A DNA stretch of 14,610 nucleotides, taken from Bacteroidia bacterium (GTDB lineage: Bacteria > Bacteroidota > Bacteroidia > JABEUT01). Location of the stretch: NCBI GenBank assembly GCA_013044305.1, contig JABEUT010000040.1:1-14610 (forward strand), in the 5' to 3' direction. The translations under genes and the position numbers were made by a program. The notes under the pieces were generated by a model that worked only from the letters and a program-made list of their open reading frames with translations, had not been told where the DNA came from and searched no databases. Shown here piece by piece: positions 12,582 through 14,610 of the stretch; the stretch's first letter is position 1, and every line of letters begins with the position of its first letter.

Positions 12582-14300
12582 TTAGTTTTTTGTGTTGGTA
12601 ACTGGTTCTTCCTGAATATTCTGTGGCAGGTAATCCTGGCTAGCACCCGGCAGGCTGTATTCGTACGGGCCCCTATAAACAACAGGATATTCTTTGAAGT
12701 TGCCATGCGGCGGAGGCGATTCGGCAAGCCATTCAAGCGTAGCCGACTCCCACGGGTTTTTTACACCCTGCTTTGCCTTGGCAAAACTGACAACTACATT
12801 ATATATAAATATGAACTGCGAAAGAATTAGCGCTATGGCCGAAATGGTGCAAATCTTTTCGAAAGTAATATAGGGTTCCTTCATCACCAGGCTGAAATAA
12901 GAGTAATCGTTGATACGGCGGTGCTGCCCTGCAAGCCCGTTGAAGAACAACAGGAAAAAGGTGCCGTTAAAAAACAGGAATGTGAGCCAGAAATGCAGCT
13001 TGCCGAGGGTTTTGTTGAGCGAGCGGCCTGTGAACTTGGGGAACCAGAAATAGACGGCGGCGAAGAAGCCGAAGAATATATCGGGGAATAAAGTATAGTG
13101 GAAGTGCGCAATTACAAAATAGGTATCGTGGGCATATATATCAAAGGTGTTGGAACCAAGATAGAGGCCCGTTAATCCGCCTATAAGGAACAGGCCAACA
13201 AAACCTACCGCCCACAACATGGGCACCGTAAGCCTTATGGTGCCGTTCCACATGGTAGCCATAAATGAAAGGAACATGCCCGCAAAAGGTATTGAGATAA
13301 GTATGGTTCCTATGCTGAAAAAGGTAGCCATGCGCGGGTCGATGCCAGCCACAAACTGATGGTGCGCCCAAACCAGCACCGAAAGAAACGCCGAAATAAG
13401 CGCCAGGTAAATTATTGGCTTGTATCCGAAAAGGGGCTTTCGTGAAAATACAGGGAAGACTTCGCCCAGTACGCCCAGTGAAGGGAGCAGCAAAACATAA
13501 ACCTCCGGGTGGCCGAAGAACCAGAAAAGGTGCTCCCAGAGCATGGGGTCGCCGCCGCGCGCAGGGTCGAAAAAGCCGGTGCCGAGAACGTTGTCGAACA
13601 GGAGCATGAAGGCTCCGGCAACAAGTGGCCCCACCGAGAACATGAAAATTACTGCGGCTATATCAATAAACCATACTACTATGGGTATACGCATGATGGT
13701 CATTCCCTTCGCCCTTTTGTTTATGGTGGTAACAAGAAAGTTGATGCCGCCCATGAGCATGGATACCAGTTCCAGCGCTACGGCCAGTATCAGCATGCTG
13801 GTTCCCGAAAACAGAGCCTTAAAGAATTCGGGATTATGGTTCAGATAACCGCCTGCAGAAAGGGGAGGGTACATGGTCCAGCCGCCGCCAAAGGCTCCGC
13901 CGGGAACAAAGAATGAGGAAAGAAGTACGATGGCGCTGAATAAAAATATCCAGAAGGAAAGCATATTTAATGTAGGAAACGCCATATCGTCAGTGCCAAT
14001 CATTAAAGGAATAAGAAAATTACCCAAACCCGAAAGCAGCACCGGCATACCTACCCAGAAAACCATGATCATGCCATGAATTGTAACAAATGAATTGTAC
14101 TGCTGTGCGCTAAGGCTGCCGAACAGGGGAATGTATGCGTTGGGGAAAGCGAGGTTGTATCTGAATACGTAAGCGAGGTATCCGCCGACTCCGGCCATAA
14201 TACATCCCATCAGGGTGTACTGTGCGCCTATGACCTTATGGTCGGTTGAAAACACATATTTTGACCAGAAGCTTTGGGGATGGGTAGCTGATATTTCCAT
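12582..14300 (-). CDS. coxA: Cytochrome c oxidase subunit I (type A haem-copper oxidase)
   Basis: A 572-residue, roughly 12-helix catalytic subunit. Present: low-spin haem ligands His75 (TIHGMIM) and His401, high-spin haem ligand His399 (AHFHY), Cu(B) ligands His264 (GHPEVY), His313 and His314 (WAHHQF), and Tyr268, which is cross-linked to a Cu(B) histidine. Glu266 in HPEVY marks subtype A1, and the D-channel set is complete: Asn94, Asp105 (TDDMAFP), Asn112, Asn187. The K-channel set is not: aligned with Paracoccus Ser291, Thr351 and Lys354 are Gly279, Phe339 and Met342 (IPFAGMFLSF where IPTGIKIFSW is usual). The codons were read back from the DNA (GCG GGC ATG TTC) and are clear. A hydrophilic tail (about 525-572) faces the cytoplasm. 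It starts 17 bases after coxB and leads into subunits III, IV, III and ctaB. Substrate is cytochrome c, judged from the Cu(A) site in coxB. Confidence 0.96.
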   Translation of the reverse strand: MEISATHPQSFWSKYVFSTDHKVIGAQYTLMGCIMAGVGGYLAYVFRYNLAFPNAYIPLFGSLSAQQYNSFVTIHGMIMVFWVGMPVLLSGLGNFLIPLMIGTDDMAFPTLNMLSFWIFLFSAIVLLSSFFVPGGAFGGGWTMYPPLSAGGYLNHNPEFFKALFSGTSMLILAVALELVSMLMGGINFLVTTINKRAKGMTIMRIPIVVWFIDIAAVIFMFSVGPLVAGAFMLLFDNVLGTGFFDPARGGDPMLWEHLFWFFGHPEVYVLLLPSLGVLGEVFPVFSRKPLFGYKPIIYLALISAFLSVLVWAHHQFVAGIDPRMATFFSIGTILISIPFAGMFLSFMATMWNGTIRLTVPMLWAVGFVGLFLIGGLTGLYLGSNTFDIYAHDTYFVIAHFHYTLFPDIFFGFFAAVYFWFPKFTGRSLNKTLGKLHFWLTFLFFNGTFFLLFFNGLAGQHRRINDYSYFSLVMKEPYITFEKICTISAIALILSQFIFIYNVVVSFAKAKQGVKNPWESATLEWLAESPPPHGNFKEYPVVYRGPYEYSLPGASQDYLPQNIQEEPVTNTKN

Positions 14301-14317
14301 ATACTTATCGGGTTATA

Positions 14318-14610
14318 TTATTTTGACGCCATTTTGTGTGCATGCGCTGCGTACAGCGAATCGGTAAAGTGTCGGTAAGCCTCATCCGATTCGGCGACAA
14401 CGAAATTCCTCATCTTGGAGTGGAGTACCCCGCATATCTGGGTGCATGAGATGTCATATTTGCCTTCTTTGGTTATATTGAACCAGCGCACCAATGTCCT
14501 GCCCGGCAGTACATCCTGCTTAAACCTTGCATTGGCAAGGAAGAAGCTGTGAATTACGTCCTGTGAGCGCAGTTCAAATACAATGTTCTTATTTACCGGA
14601 ACATGGAGAG
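14318..14610 (-). CDS. coxB: Cytochrome c oxidase subunit II, C-terminal part (Cu(A) domain)
   Basis: The minus strand from the window edge to the TAA at 14320-14318 encodes the last 96 residues of subunit II; the N-terminal membrane hairpin lies outside. The cupredoxin-like Cu(A) domain is recognisable: LHVPVNKNIVFELRS, DVIHSF with the first Cu(A) His, a conserved LPG and RWF, then SCTQICGVLHSKM supplying Cys, Cys, His and Met ligands at normal spacing (C-x3-C-x3-H-x2-M). The residue between the cysteines that donates a backbone carbonyl is Gln instead of the common Glu, which should still allow copper binding. The Cu(A) centre shows that the enzyme takes electrons from cytochrome c and not from quinol. 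No haem c domain is fused at the C-terminus, which ends in a short His/Lys-rich tail (AAHAHKMASK). coxA follows after 17 bases. Confidence 0.95.
   Translation of the reverse strand, partial: LHVPVNKNIVFELRSQDVIHSFFLANARFKQDVLPGRTLVRWFNITKEGKYDISCTQICGVLHSKMRNFVVAESDEAYRHFTDSLYAAHAHKMASK

Noticed and set aside
1..14610. CRISPR arrays, insertion sequences, phage genes, tRNA or rRNA genes, attachment sites
   Set aside because: I read the gaps on both strands and saw no regularly spaced repeats, transposase or integrase motifs, or tRNA-like clover-leaf sequences; coding density is high and gene content is core-type.

Overview
The window looks like chromosomal DNA from an aerobic (or facultatively aerobic) member of the Bacteroidota. 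The evidence is a DUF6089-type outer-membrane protein, a DUF3467 protein, a three-gene ECF-sigma operon whose membrane protein carries the Bacteroidota-typical N-terminal NPFTVPDGYFEGLP motif, weak Shine-Dalgarno sequences, and several exact matches to the Bacteroidota -7 promoter element TAnnTTTG placed just upstream of genes. I see no insertion sequence, phage gene, CRISPR array, tRNA or rRNA.

Left part (1-4012): a BrxA/BrxB-type bacilliredoxin, a DUF6089 beta-barrel-like protein and an RsmB/NOP2-type RNA cytosine-5 methyltransferase run rightward. The methyltransferase collides tail to tail, with a 27-bp overlap, with a leftward PLP-dependent trans-sulfuration enzyme. Middle (4205-5904): a leftward operon encodes an ECF sigma factor, a single-pass membrane protein in the anti-sigma position, and a secreted Spy/CpxP-like helical protein, ending in a likely hairpin terminator. 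A 393-bp divergent region (5905-6297) with short direct repeats separates it from a rightward group: DUF3467 protein, UbiA-family prenyltransferase and Maf-family nucleotide pyrophosphatase.

Right part (8325-14610, all leftward): a cytochrome oxidase locus read in the order coxB (subunit II, cut by the window edge), coxA, a first subunit III, subunit IV, a second subunit III, ctaB (heme O synthase) and a small exported CPLC membrane protein, all with gaps of about 3-24 bp. Then come a CRP/FNR-family regulator and a tail-anchored monoheme cytochrome c. The genes would supply the oxidase core, its haem farnesylation step, an electron donor and a regulator.

The most interesting observation is in CoxA. 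All haem and copper ligands, the cross-linked Tyr, Glu278 and the D-channel Asp/Asn residues are present, but the three classical K-channel positions (Paracoccus Ser291, Thr351, Lys354) read Gly279, Phe339 and Met342. The second is a near-perfect CRP-type palindrome upstream of the cytochrome c gene, centred about 41 bp before the start point implied by a -7-like element. It lies next to a regulator whose recognition helix has the R-E-x-x-x-R pattern expected to read TGTGA half-sites.
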